From assembly GCA_910587655.1 (NCBI GenBank), contig CAJUND010000002.1, positions 124,001 through 188,000 on the forward strand: a stretch of 64,000 nt of DNA. The letters are read 5' to 3'. A program made the position numbers and the translations under genes. The notes below the pieces were generated by a model. It searched no databases. It had not been told where the DNA came from and saw only the letters and a list, made by a program, of their open reading frames with translations. Position 1 is the stretch's first letter; each line of letters opens with the position of its first letter. The DNA is from an uncultured Agathobacter sp. Its GTDB lineage: Bacteria > Bacillota > Clostridia > Lachnospirales > Lachnospiraceae. Shown here piece after piece: positions 17,716 to 26,092 of this stretch.

Positions 17716-18495
17716 ATGAGCGTTCAGCTTCTGGATAAGACCAGAAAAATAAACAAGCTGCTTCATAACAATAATTCATCAAAGGTTGTATTTAATGATA
17801 TATGCGGGGTACTTACTTCCATTCTGGATTCAAATATTCTTGTAATCAGCAGGAAAGGAAAGGTACTTGGTTCCGGTATCTGCAGGGGCATGGAAGAGTT
17901 AAAAGAACTCATTGTCGATGAAGTAGGAGGTTTTATCGATCCTGAACTGAACGAACGTCTTCTGGGTATCCTTTCCACAAAAGAAAATGTCAATCTTGAG
18001 ACACTTGGATTTGGTGAGGAATCCAGACCGTACCGTGCAATTATTACGCCCATTGACATTGCAGGAGAGCGTCTGGGTACGCTTTTTGAATACCGGTGCG
18101 AGAAGGAGTATAATATAGACGATATTATACTTACGGAGTATGGCACCACCGTCGTAGGGCTTGAAATGATGCGCTCCGTGAATGAGGAGAATGCAGAAGA
18201 GGAACGGAAAATTGCGATTGTAAGGTCTGCAATCAGTACCCTTTCATTTTCAGAGCTTGAGGCGATTATCCATATTTTTGAGGAATTAGACGGCAGCGAA
18301 GGGATTCTGGTTGCCAGCAGGATTGCAGACAAAGCAGGGATTACCCGGTCTGTGATTGTAAATGCGCTCCGCAAATTTGAAAGTGCCGGCGTGATTGAAT
18401 CACGTTCTTCCGGCATGAAAGGCACATACATTAAAGTAATCAATGATGTTGTGTTTGAGGAGATTGAGGAGCTGAAGAGGAAGAATCTGCATTAA
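17716..18495 (+). CDS. codY: GTP- and branched-chain-amino-acid-sensing global repressor CodY
   Basis: A 259-residue CodY. The N-terminal GAF-like domain senses isoleucine/valine and the C-terminal winged helix (SRIADKAGITRSVIVNALRKFESAG) binds DNA; both are present. ATG at 17716 has GAGAGGT just ahead. CodY represses adaptive genes in rich conditions, and in B. subtilis directly represses the fla/che promoter; here codY is also immediately upstream of flgB. The trmFO-xerC-hslVU genes that separate topA and codY in B. subtilis are absent. Confidence 0.96.
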   Translation: MSVQLLDKTRKINKLLHNNNSSKVVFNDICGVLTSILDSNILVISRKGKVLGSGICRGMEELKELIVDEVGGFIDPELNERLLGILSTKENVNLETLGFGEESRPYRAIITPIDIAGERLGTLFEYRCEKEYNIDDIILTEYGTTVVGLEMMRSVNEENAEEERKIAIVRSAISTLSFSELEAIIHIFEELDGSEGILVASRIADKAGITRSVIVNALRKFESAGVIESRSSGMKGTYIKVINDVVFEEIEELKRKNLH

Positions 18496-18523
18496 CAAAA
18501 TAAGCCATGGATGGCAGAAATTA

Positions 18524-18554
18524 GGGGCATATACTGGCGATATAGCCCTTTTTT
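18524..18554 (+). terminator. codY terminator
   Basis: GGGCATAT...ATATaGCCC hairpin (about 18525-18548, one bulged base) followed by six T residues (18549-18554). Confidence 0.7.
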
Positions 18555-18585
18555 ACATGTAAAATGTCGTTTTTTATGAAAAAAC
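18551..18585 (+). promoter_or_regulatory. Operator-like palindromes upstream of the fla/che promoter
   Basis: A perfect 14-bp palindrome TTTTACATGTAAAA (18551-18564) and a near-palindrome GTTTTTTATGAAAAAAC (18569-18585) lie between the codY terminator and the -35 box. The second resembles a CodY box (10 of 15 positions). Binding proteins are not known. Confidence 0.45.
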
Positions 18586-18587
18586 AC

Positions 18588-18615
18588 TTGTAATTTAGCG
18601 GAAGTATACTATAAT
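18588..18615 (+). promoter_or_regulatory. Main fla/che operon promoter
   Basis: TTGTAA (18588-18593) and a perfect TATAAT (18610-18615), spacer 16 bases: a housekeeping-sigma promoter, so flagellar class genes are started by sigma A here rather than by sigma 28. The flgB start codon is 46 bases downstream of the -10 box. Confidence 0.75.
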
Positions 18616-18661
18616 TAGTATGATAGAGTAATTGTGGATACTAGATGAAGGGGGCGAAAAA

Positions 18662-19057
18662 ATGATTAGTACGAACGCTTTCAACTACATAAATGTGTTG
18701 GATAAGGCTGCTGATGCGAGCTGGAAAAGAGAGAATGTCATTATCAACAATCTATCAAATGTAAACACTCCTGGATACAAGCGCAAGGATTTAAGCTTTG
18801 AAGGAGTGCTGCGCGAGGCAATGGGACACTGCCAGAGTGAGTCTCTTACAGAAAAGGTTGACAGTCTGCAGGCGGAACTTAAGGATCTGAATCCGCTGGT
18901 ATATACGGATCTGGAAAATTATTCCTACCGTCTGGATACCAACAACGTGGATGTGGATGTGGAAGAAGCTGAGTTTGCATCAGAGCAGATTCGTTACCAG
19001 GGGCTTATTGCTGCAATCAACAATGAGTTCAAATGTATGCAGACTGTGCTCAACTGA
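18662..19057 (+). CDS. flgB: Flagellar basal-body rod protein FlgB
   Basis: A 131-residue proximal rod subunit, first gene of the motility operon. It has the N-terminal rod motif NNLSNVNTPGYKRKDLSF and ends with the helical RYQGLIAAINNEF segment typical of axial proteins. ATG at 18662 has GAAGGGGG ahead of it. Exported by the flagellar type III system and built on the MS ring with FliE and FlgC. Confidence 0.96.
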   Translation: MISTNAFNYINVLDKAADASWKRENVIINNLSNVNTPGYKRKDLSFEGVLREAMGHCQSESLTEKVDSLQAELKDLNPLVYTDLENYSYRLDTNNVDVDVEEAEFASEQIRYQGLIAAINNEFKCMQTVLN

Positions 19058-19086
19058 TGTTTTACATGATGAAGGAGGAATGAAAA

Positions 19087-19527
19087 ATGGCATTATTACA
19101 GGCGTTTAACATCAGTGCTTCCGGAATGACTGCGGAGCGTTTCCGGATGGACATAATAGCAGAAAATATTGCAAATATACACACGACAAGAACAGAAAAC
19201 GGAGAACCGTACCGCCGTAAGATTGTAACTTTCCAGGCAAGGCCGGTGACATCTTTTTCCGAGATTTATTCTGCATCCAAAAATGCGGCAATCGGAAACG
19301 GTGTAAAGGTGGTTTCTGTAAAAGAAGATACAAAGACGGATTTTGTCATGACTTATGACCCGGCAAATCCGGATGCAGATGAAAACGGATATGTTTCTTA
19401 TCCAAATGTAAATACAGTGACAGAGATGACAAATCTGATTGATGCACAGCGTGCCTATGAGGCAAATGCAGCTGCATTTGAAGGTACCAAGAGTATTGCG
19501 CAGACGGGACTTTCCATCGGCCAGTAA
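19087..19527 (+). CDS. flgC: Flagellar basal-body rod protein FlgC
   Basis: A 146-residue rod protein. The N-terminal SASGMTAERFRMDIIAENIANIHTT motif and the C-terminal NLIDAQRAYEANAAAFEGTK segment mark the flagellar axial-protein family and FlgC by length. Strong AAGGAGGA SD six bases ahead; 29 bases after flgB. Confidence 0.97.
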   Translation: MALLQAFNISASGMTAERFRMDIIAENIANIHTTRTENGEPYRRKIVTFQARPVTSFSEIYSASKNAAIGNGVKVVSVKEDTKTDFVMTYDPANPDADENGYVSYPNVNTVTEMTNLIDAQRAYEANAAAFEGTKSIAQTGLSIGQ

Positions 19528-19579
19528 AAACCAGCTATAATTTAAGTTTTAAAAATATTATCTGAAAAGTGAGGGACGG

Positions 19580-19894
19580 ATGATGGATATTTCAATGTTG
19601 TCTGGTGTGACATCGGATTATCTTAATACATATGCGAAACAGGAGGGGCTTCTTCCTGCAGATGACGACTCATTCAGTACAGTGCTGGATGCAGCCATGA
19701 AATCACTGGAAGAAACAAATAACCTGAAAAAAACAGCTGAATCAGAGGAAATGCGTTTTATGCTTGGGGATGTGGAAAACACACATGATCTTTTAATTGC
19801 AGAAGTGAAGTCGGTTACTGCCCTGCAGTATACGAACGCAGTAAAGAATAAACTGATTGAAGGTTATAAAGAACTGATGCAGATGCAGGTATAA
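19580..19894 (+). CDS. fliE: Flagellar hook-basal body complex protein FliE
   Basis: A 104-residue adaptor between the MS ring and rod. The C-terminal half (DLLIAEVKSVTALQYTNAVKNKLIEGYKELMQMQV) is characteristic. Two adjacent ATGs (19580 and 19583) are possible; GAGG at 19571 suits either. Located between flgC and fliF as in other Firmicutes. Confidence 0.93.
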   Translation: MMDISMLSGVTSDYLNTYAKQEGLLPADDDSFSTVLDAAMKSLEETNNLKKTAESEEMRFMLGDVENTHDLLIAEVKSVTALQYTNAVKNKLIEGYKELMQMQV

Positions 19895-19913
19895 AAATTA
19901 AGAGAGGTTTGAC

Positions 19914-21536
19914 ATGCCAGAACAAGTACAAAATATACTCACCCGTATGGGGGAGTGGTGGAAAAAGTTTAATATCAGGCAGAAGGCATTGATGCTCAGC
20001 CTGACAGCAATCGTGCTTCTTTCCCTTGGGATTCTCGCGGTTGTGGTGACGCGTCCTACATATGTTCCGCTGATTGACTGTGAAAACGCCAAGATGGCGA
20101 GTGAGGTCAAGCAGCTTCTTGATGACAATGGTTCAATTAAGTATAAGGTAGTGGATACCATACACTTTGAAGTGGAAGCTTCTGATGAAAATAATGCAAA
20201 TATGCTGCTTGGTTCCAACAACATTTCTACCATGGGATACGACCTGACAAAGGCCGATATCAGCAAGGTGGTTGACGGAAGCTTTTCAACGACAGAGGCG
20301 GATAAGCAGAAATTATACAAGCAGTATCTGGAAACCAAGATGGCAGAGGACTTAGCGTCCAATGTCCTGGTTGAGTCCGCGACTGTTTCCCTTGATATTC
20401 CGGTGGATGACGGTACGCTGATTTCCCGGATGCAGGACAGTTCTGCAAGTGTTTCACTTGCATTGACCGGGGAAATGGATGAGGAACAGGCATATGCCAT
20501 TGCAAGGTTCGTTGCAACGGCGCTTGGTAATGATTCCCTGAAAAACATTACGCTTATTAACCAGAAGAATGCAAAAATTTTATTCTCCGGGGCTGACATG
20601 GAGTCAGATTCCATGATTGCCACAAACAATTTAAGCACACAGCAGAAAGCGTCTGATGCAGTGGAAAAACGTGTAAAGGATATGCTTGTGGATTCCGGTA
20701 TGTATTCGGATGTGCAGGTTGGATTAAACCTTGACATGAGCTTTGACAGGACGGAGAGGACAACGCATGACTTTTCACATCCGGAAGGCCAGGATAACGG
20801 CGAGCTGACAAGAAGCCATGATGCCGAATCCAGTTCAACCGGAGGGCAGGCGGCAGTACCGGGAACGGATTCCAATGATGAAAATACCTATCTGACACAG
20901 GACGGGGAGATATCAAGCTCCAGCACATCCGAATCAGACAGATGGTATTCTCCGAATGAAGAGATTACAAAGACAACGAACAGCGGCGGAAATATCAATT
21001 ATGACACCGGCACGATTGCGGTAGCTGCCACGCGTTTTGTGATTTATGATGAAGCTCAGCTGAAAGCAAGCGGTGAGCTGGATGATATGACATTTGAGGA
21101 GTTTAAGGCAGCACACAGCGACCCGGTATCAGTGGATGCAAGCCAGGAAGAAATTGACATGGTGGCAAAGGCAACGGGTTTCCAGGCGGCAAATGTCTCT
21201 TTTGTCTGCTATGAACGTCCGCAGTTTGTCGAGGCAGAAAGAAAGAATATAGGCGTAACAGATATTTTACAGATCGTGCTTGCTGTTTTAATTTTTGCAC
21301 TGCTTGGTTATGTGGTGTTCAGAAGTACAAGAAAGCAGAAAGAGGAGGAGCCGGAGCCGGAAATTTCGGTGGATGCACTGCTTGAGGCAACTGCAGATGC
21401 GGCGACTGACAGTTTGGAAGATATTGGATATGCAGAAAAGTCTGAAACAAGACTGTTAATTGAGAAGTTTGTTGATGAAAATCCGGATGCAGTGGCACTT
21501 CTGCTGCGAAACTGGTTAAATGAGGATTGGGAGTAG
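19914..21536 (+). CDS. fliF: Flagellar M-ring protein FliF
   Basis: A 540-residue MS-ring protein. An N-terminal membrane helix (near 24-45) is followed by YscJ-type ring-building domains (about 45-220), a low-complexity Ser/Glu-rich periplasm-side loop (about 280-350), and a second membrane helix near 450-470. The C-terminal tail LIEKFVDENPDAVALLLRNWLNED is the FliG-binding segment. Family length is normal. Confidence 0.97.
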   Translation: MPEQVQNILTRMGEWWKKFNIRQKALMLSLTAIVLLSLGILAVVVTRPTYVPLIDCENAKMASEVKQLLDDNGSIKYKVVDTIHFEVEASDENNANMLLGSNNISTMGYDLTKADISKVVDGSFSTTEADKQKLYKQYLETKMAEDLASNVLVESATVSLDIPVDDGTLISRMQDSSASVSLALTGEMDEEQAYAIARFVATALGNDSLKNITLINQKNAKILFSGADMESDSMIATNNLSTQQKASDAVEKRVKDMLVDSGMYSDVQVGLNLDMSFDRTERTTHDFSHPEGQDNGELTRSHDAESSSTGGQAAVPGTDSNDENTYLTQDGEISSSSTSESDRWYSPNEEITKTTNSGGNINYDTGTIAVAATRFVIYDEAQLKASGELDDMTFEEFKAAHSDPVSVDASQEEIDMVAKATGFQAANVSFVCYERPQFVEAERKNIGVTDILQIVLAVLIFALLGYVVFRSTRKQKEEEPEPEISVDALLEATADAATDSLEDIGYAEKSETRLLIEKFVDENPDAVALLLRNWLNEDWE

Positions 21537-21539
21537 TTT

Positions 21540-22544
21540 ATGGGAGAATCTTACACAGGAGTACAGAAAGCAGCAATTCTTTTGATCACGCTTGGACCGG
21601 AGAAGGCTGCCACAATCTTTAAACACCTGAAGGAAGATGAGATAGAAGAGCTGACACTTGAGATTGCAAATACAAGAAGTGTTTCGCCGCAGGTGAAGGA
21701 AACCATTTTAGAAGAATTTTATCAGGTGTGCCTTGCGCAGCAGTATATTGCAGAAGGCGGTATCGGATATGCAAAGAAGCTGCTGGAACAGGCACTTGGA
21801 GAAGACAAGGCGCAGGGCGTGATTGCAAAACTGACGGCGTCCCTGCAGGTGCGTCCGTTTGAATTTGTCAGAAAGACGGAGCCAAGCCAGCTGTTAAACT
21901 TTATCCAGGATGAACATCCGCAGACGATTGCCATGATTTTGTCCTACCTGTCATCGGCGCAGGCATCCCTTGTGCTTGGTGCGCTGCCTCCTGAAAAACA
22001 GGCAGACGTTGCAAAACGTATTGCAACCATGGACCGGACTTCGCCGGATGTGATTAAAGAAGTGGAGCGCGTTCTGGAACGGAAGCTCGCATCGCTGGTA
22101 AACCAGGATTACACCATTGTTGGCGGTATCGATGCGATTGTAAGCATCTTAAACAGCGTGGACCGCGGAACAGAAAAACATATTATGGAATCACTGGAAA
22201 TCGAAGAGCCGGAACTTGCAGACGAGATTCGCAAGAAGATGTTCGTATTCGAGGATATTCTTCTTCTCGACGACCGTGCAATCCAGCGCGTGCTGCGTGA
22301 AGTGGAAAACAGTGACCTTGAGCTGGCATGTAAGAATACGCCGGAAGAGGTTCAGAATGTAATCTTTAAGAACCTCTCCAAGCGTCTTGCTGCGATGATT
22401 AAGGAAGACATGGAGTTTATGGGACCTGTACGTATGAAGGATGTTGAAGAGGCACAGCAGAAGATTGTTGGTGTTATCCGAAAGCTTGAGGATGCAGGTG
22501 AAATTGTAATTTCCCGTGGCGGAGGTGACGATATCGTTGTCTAA
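21540..22544 (+). CDS. fliG: Flagellar motor switch protein FliG
   Basis: A 334-residue C-ring protein that contacts the stator. It has the EHPQTIAMILSYL middle-domain motif, the conserved charged C-terminal helix region (KKMFVFEDILLLDDRAIQRVLREV), and normal length. Three bases separate it from fliF, and its end overlaps the presumed TTG start of fliH. Confidence 0.98.
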   Translation: MGESYTGVQKAAILLITLGPEKAATIFKHLKEDEIEELTLEIANTRSVSPQVKETILEEFYQVCLAQQYIAEGGIGYAKKLLEQALGEDKAQGVIAKLTASLQVRPFEFVRKTEPSQLLNFIQDEHPQTIAMILSYLSSAQASLVLGALPPEKQADVAKRIATMDRTSPDVIKEVERVLERKLASLVNQDYTIVGGIDAIVSILNSVDRGTEKHIMESLEIEEPELADEIRKKMFVFEDILLLDDRAIQRVLREVENSDLELACKNTPEEVQNVIFKNLSKRLAAMIKEDMEFMGPVRMKDVEEAQQKIVGVIRKLEDAGEIVISRGGGDDIVV

Positions 22545-23394
22545 TTTATTAAAGCAGTGTTTTATTACCCAGGCGGAGAACGAGATACGGATTATCAATT
22601 CCAATGAGCGTATCAAAGAACGCTTAAAGGACTGGGAAGCCGAAAGTCTCACCGCCCAGGGCGGCGATTCGGAAGAGGAAGCTGACGAAACGGCATTTGA
22701 AGACGGGATTGCTGTACAGGAAATTGACTTGGAGGCAATTCGTGAGGAGGTACTTGCCAAAGCAAATGCTGAGGCAGAGCAGATTGTTTCTTCCGCACAG
22801 GAAGAGGCTGACAGGCGTCTGCAGGACGCTGAAAACCGTGTGAATGCATTATTTGAGGAGCATAAGAAGCTCGGATATGAAACAGGCGCAAAAGAAAAAG
22901 AAGAAGAGCTTGAGCATACCCGGATTGCCATGGTGGAAGAGCTGAATGTACGGCAGAATGAACTGACCCATGATTATGAAAAAAAGCTTGCAGAAATGGA
23001 AGCTGACGTTGTGGATGCGGTAACTGCCGTATTCAACAGTGTATTTCAGATTCAGTTTGATGATAAAAGGGAAATCCTTCTGGCGCTTGTTTCAAATACA
23101 CTTGCCGAGGAGACACCTGGAAAAAACATTCGTATCCGTGTCAACGAAAAAAATCGGACCATGCTTGAAAAACACCTGGATGAACTTCAGGAAAAAGTGG
23201 GGCATGGTGTCGAAATCGAGTTTATACATGATACGAAGCTTTCTGATGAACAGTGCCGGATTGAGACAGAATACGGTGTATTTGACTGTGGGGTGGATAC
23301 CCAGCTTTCCGGTCTTTTAAAGGATATCCAGTCGCTCGTCACAAGACCGGTTTATGTGCAGGACGGGCAGGAAACGGAAACAGCAGCAGACTGA
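22537..23394 (+). CDS. fliH: Flagellar assembly protein FliH
   Basis: A 285-residue regulator of the export ATPase FliI. The start is taken as TTG at 22537 because GGAGGT (22521-22526) lies 10 bases upstream and the resulting N-terminus MSNLLKQCFI suits the family; a GTG at 22516 is the alternative. An acidic linker and long coiled coil (about 70-150) precede the FliH/HrpE-type C-terminal domain. It overlaps the fliG stop by 8 bases. Confidence 0.88.
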   Translation: MSNLLKQCFITQAENEIRIINSNERIKERLKDWEAESLTAQGGDSEEEADETAFEDGIAVQEIDLEAIREEVLAKANAEAEQIVSSAQEEADRRLQDAENRVNALFEEHKKLGYETGAKEKEEELEHTRIAMVEELNVRQNELTHDYEKKLAEMEADVVDAVTAVFNSVFQIQFDDKREILLALVSNTLAEETPGKNIRIRVNEKNRTMLEKHLDELQEKVGHGVEIEFIHDTKLSDEQCRIETEYGVFDCGVDTQLSGLLKDIQSLVTRPVYVQDGQETETAAD

Positions 23395-23416
23395 AAATAT
23401 TACATACGGAGCGCTA

Positions 23417-24727
23417 ATGGTTAAGGAAGCACAGAAATATCTGGAACTTATGGAACGCAGGTACTACAAAAGCTACGGCAAAGTAGTCAAGGTTGTAGGA
23501 CTTACAATTGAATCGGTTGGTCCGAAGGCACGTCTGGGGGATTTGTGTAAAATTTACCCGGATGAGAACAGTAAGGAGCATATGATTGCCGAAGTGGTTG
23601 GATTTCAGGAATCCAGACTGATTCTGATGCCCGTGGACAGTATTGAGGGGGTTGGTGTTGGATGTGTCGTTGAAAATACGGAACATCCATTATCTGTTTT
23701 AGTAGGTGATGAACTGCTCGGTCATACGCTGGACGGAATCGGCCGGCTGACAGACAGTGATGAGGAAATTCACGGGGAGTATTATCCGCTGGAGCAGGAA
23801 CCTCCGGATCCTATGGAACGTGAGATTATACATGAAGTACTGCCGCTTGGCGTAAAAGCGGTGGATGCGGCTATTACGGTTGGCAAAGGGCAGCGTATTG
23901 GTATTTTTGCAGGTTCCGGAGTTGGCAAAAGTACGCTGCTTGGTATGGTTGCGCGTAATACCAGGGCAGATATCAATGTTATTGCGCTGATTGGAGAGCG
24001 TGGCAGGGAGGTCCGCGAGTTTATAGAGCGTGACCTTGGTCCGGAAGGAATGGCGCGTTCTGTCGTTGTGGTTGCAACTTCCGACAAGCCTGCGCTGATC
24101 CGCAACAAATGTGCCAAAACTGCCACGGCAATTGCCGAATATTTTAGGGACCAGGGGAAGGATGTTCTTTTAATGATGGATTCCATGACGCGTTTTTCAC
24201 AGGCGCAGAGGGAAATCGGTCTGGCGTCCGGGGAACCGCCGGTTACGCGCGGGTATCCGCCGAGTGTATATTCGGAAATGCCAAAACTTTTAGAGCGTGC
24301 CGGAACCAATGGAAAAGGCTCCATTACCGGGCTGTATGCGGTACTGGTGGATGGAGATGATTTTAATGAACCAATTACGGATACGGCAAGGGGTATTCTT
24401 GACGGACATATTATGTTGGACCGCAGGCTGGCACAGAAAAACCATTACCCTGCAATTGATGTTCTGCAGAGTATTTCCCGTGTCATGAGTACCATTGTGG
24501 ATAATGAGCATAAGGAACTTGCCGGAAAGATGAAAGCCGTGCTTGCAACATACAGCGAGGCAGAGGATTTGATTAATATCGGGGCTTATAAAAACGGCTC
24601 CAATTCAGAAATAGATTATGCAATTCGAAAGATTAAGGAAGTAAATAATTTTCTTTGCCAGGAGACAGATGAAAAGTTTGAATTTGAAGAAGAAGTAGGA
24701 CTTCTGGCAAATGTATTTGCAGATTAA
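23417..24727 (+). CDS. fliI: Flagellum-specific ATPase FliI
   Basis: A 436-residue F1-beta-like hexameric ATPase that unloads export substrates. Walker A GSGVGKSTLLGMV, Walker B DVLLMMDSMTRFSQAQREI, and the ALIGERGREVREF motif are all present. Start ATG 23417 gives an N-terminus MVKEAQKYLEL; longer in-frame reading upstream enters fliH codons. Confidence 0.97.
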   Translation: MVKEAQKYLELMERRYYKSYGKVVKVVGLTIESVGPKARLGDLCKIYPDENSKEHMIAEVVGFQESRLILMPVDSIEGVGVGCVVENTEHPLSVLVGDELLGHTLDGIGRLTDSDEEIHGEYYPLEQEPPDPMEREIIHEVLPLGVKAVDAAITVGKGQRIGIFAGSGVGKSTLLGMVARNTRADINVIALIGERGREVREFIERDLGPEGMARSVVVVATSDKPALIRNKCAKTATAIAEYFRDQGKDVLLMMDSMTRFSQAQREIGLASGEPPVTRGYPPSVYSEMPKLLERAGTNGKGSITGLYAVLVDGDDFNEPITDTARGILDGHIMLDRRLAQKNHYPAIDVLQSISRVMSTIVDNEHKELAGKMKAVLATYSEAEDLINIGAYKNGSNSEIDYAIRKIKEVNNFLCQETDEKFEFEEEVGLLANVFAD

Positions 24728-24750
24728 TGCTGTAGCACAGGGGGGACTGT

Positions 24751-25197
24751 ATGGCAAAGTTTACCTACCGGATGCAGAATATTCTTGATATCAAATTAAA
24801 ACTGGAAACGCAGGCAAAAATGGAGTTTAGTCTTGCAAACCGCAGATATCAGGAAGAACAGCAGATTTTACAGGATTATGTCATCCGCAGAATGGGATAT
24901 GAAAAGAAACTGAAGGAAACCATGCAGGATAACGTAAATGTGAAGGAAGTTATGCATGCAAGGGACGATTTTAATGCAATGAAGACGATTGTGCGCCGTC
25001 AGATGATGGAGGTCCACAAGGCGGAAAAAGCGTTAAATGAGGCAAGGGATGAATTAAATTCCGTGATGCAGGAGCGTAAAATTCATGAAAAGCTCCGGGA
25101 AAAGGCATTTGATGAATTTAAACATGAGCTTGCTGTTGAAGAAAATAAAGAAATTGATGAGCTGGTCAGCTATACCTTTCATGATGAGGACAGATAA
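24751..25197 (+). CDS. fliJ: Flagellar export chaperone FliJ
   Basis: A 148-residue, almost entirely helical coiled-coil protein (FTYRMQNILDIKLKLETQAKMEF at the N-terminus). FliJ fits the centre of the FliI ring and helps chaperone and gate export. Identified by position after fliI, length and coiled-coil pattern. Confidence 0.92.
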   Translation: MAKFTYRMQNILDIKLKLETQAKMEFSLANRRYQEEQQILQDYVIRRMGYEKKLKETMQDNVNVKEVMHARDDFNAMKTIVRRQMMEVHKAEKALNEARDELNSVMQERKIHEKLREKAFDEFKHELAVEENKEIDELVSYTFHDEDR

Positions 25198-25208
25198 GGG
25201 AGAATGAT

Positions 25209-26060
25209 ATGGCAGATGAAAAAAATATTGTCGATGATGAAACATTAAATCAGGACAGTAAAAAGGCGAAAAGAGAAAAGAAAAAAGCAGAAAAGAAAAA
25301 AAAGAAAGAAAAACAGGGCATGTCTGTCGAAGGGGAAGAGGAAGAAAAATTCAGCAGCAAGCTGGTGCTTGCCCTTGTTACAGTCCTGATTGCAGTAATC
25401 TGGCTTGGAATTATAGCGATTCTGATAAAGAGCGACGTTGGCGGTTTTGGTTCATCCGTGCTTTATCCAATCTTTAAGGATGTGCCGTATGTAAACAAAA
25501 TTCTTCCGGCTCCGGAAAGCAGCCAGATTGTGGAGGAAACCCAGCAGAGCATGTACGGTTCGCTGGACGAGGCAGAAGCAAGGATCAAGGAACTGGAACA
25601 GATGCTTGATGAAGCCAAAGTAAAAGAGAAAAAAGACGAAAAAAAGATAAGCGACCTTAATTCACAGCTCGAAGAGCTGGCGTTACTTAAGGAAGAGCAG
25701 GCAGAGTTTGAAAAGCTGAAAGAAAAGTTCTACGAAGAGGTTGTTTTTGGCGACTCTGCACCCGATATAAATGAGTATAAGACGTATTATGAGGGCATTG
25801 ACCCTGAAAATGCAGAAGTCTTATACAAACAAGTTGTGGAACAGATTACCTATAATGATAAAGTACAGGATTATGTCAAGACGTATATGCAGATGAAACC
25901 GAAGGAGGCGGCAGCAATTTTTAATGAAATGACCGATGATCTCGGACTTGTGGCGGATATTCTCATGAATATGGGAGGTCAGGCAAGGGCGGATATTCTT
26001 GGCAAGATGGATCAGCAGACTGCGGCAAAACTGACCAAAATCATGGAACCATCGAAATAG
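25209..26060 (+). CDS. MotE-like flagellar protein (YlxF/MgtE-N family)
   Basis: A 283-residue protein with a very basic Lys-rich N-terminus, one membrane helix near 50-75, a long coiled coil near 115-180, and a C-terminal MgtE-N-like domain (KPKEAAAIFNEMTDDLGLVADILMNMG). It takes the place of B. subtilis ylxF between fliJ and fliK. The related MotE of rhizobia is a periplasmic chaperone for the stator protein MotC; whether this one serves MotB is inference. Confidence 0.8.
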   Translation: MADEKNIVDDETLNQDSKKAKREKKKAEKKKKKEKQGMSVEGEEEEKFSSKLVLALVTVLIAVIWLGIIAILIKSDVGGFGSSVLYPIFKDVPYVNKILPAPESSQIVEETQQSMYGSLDEAEARIKELEQMLDEAKVKEKKDEKKISDLNSQLEELALLKEEQAEFEKLKEKFYEEVVFGDSAPDINEYKTYYEGIDPENAEVLYKQVVEQITYNDKVQDYVKTYMQMKPKEAAAIFNEMTDDLGLVADILMNMGGQARADILGKMDQQTAAKLTKIMEPSK

Positions 26061-26092
26061 TAATCTGGAGAAAAAAGAAAGGAGGGGCATGT

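Noticed and set aside
18532..18543. GGCGATAT as a sigma-28 -10 box upstream of flgB
   Set aside because: No TAAA-like -35 at 15 bases, one mismatch in the core, and the site is part of the codY terminator stem.
19898..20875. 325-codon minus-strand ORF over fliF
   Set aside because: Ser/Leu/Cys-rich shadow of a strongly supported gene; no SD and no recognisable domain.
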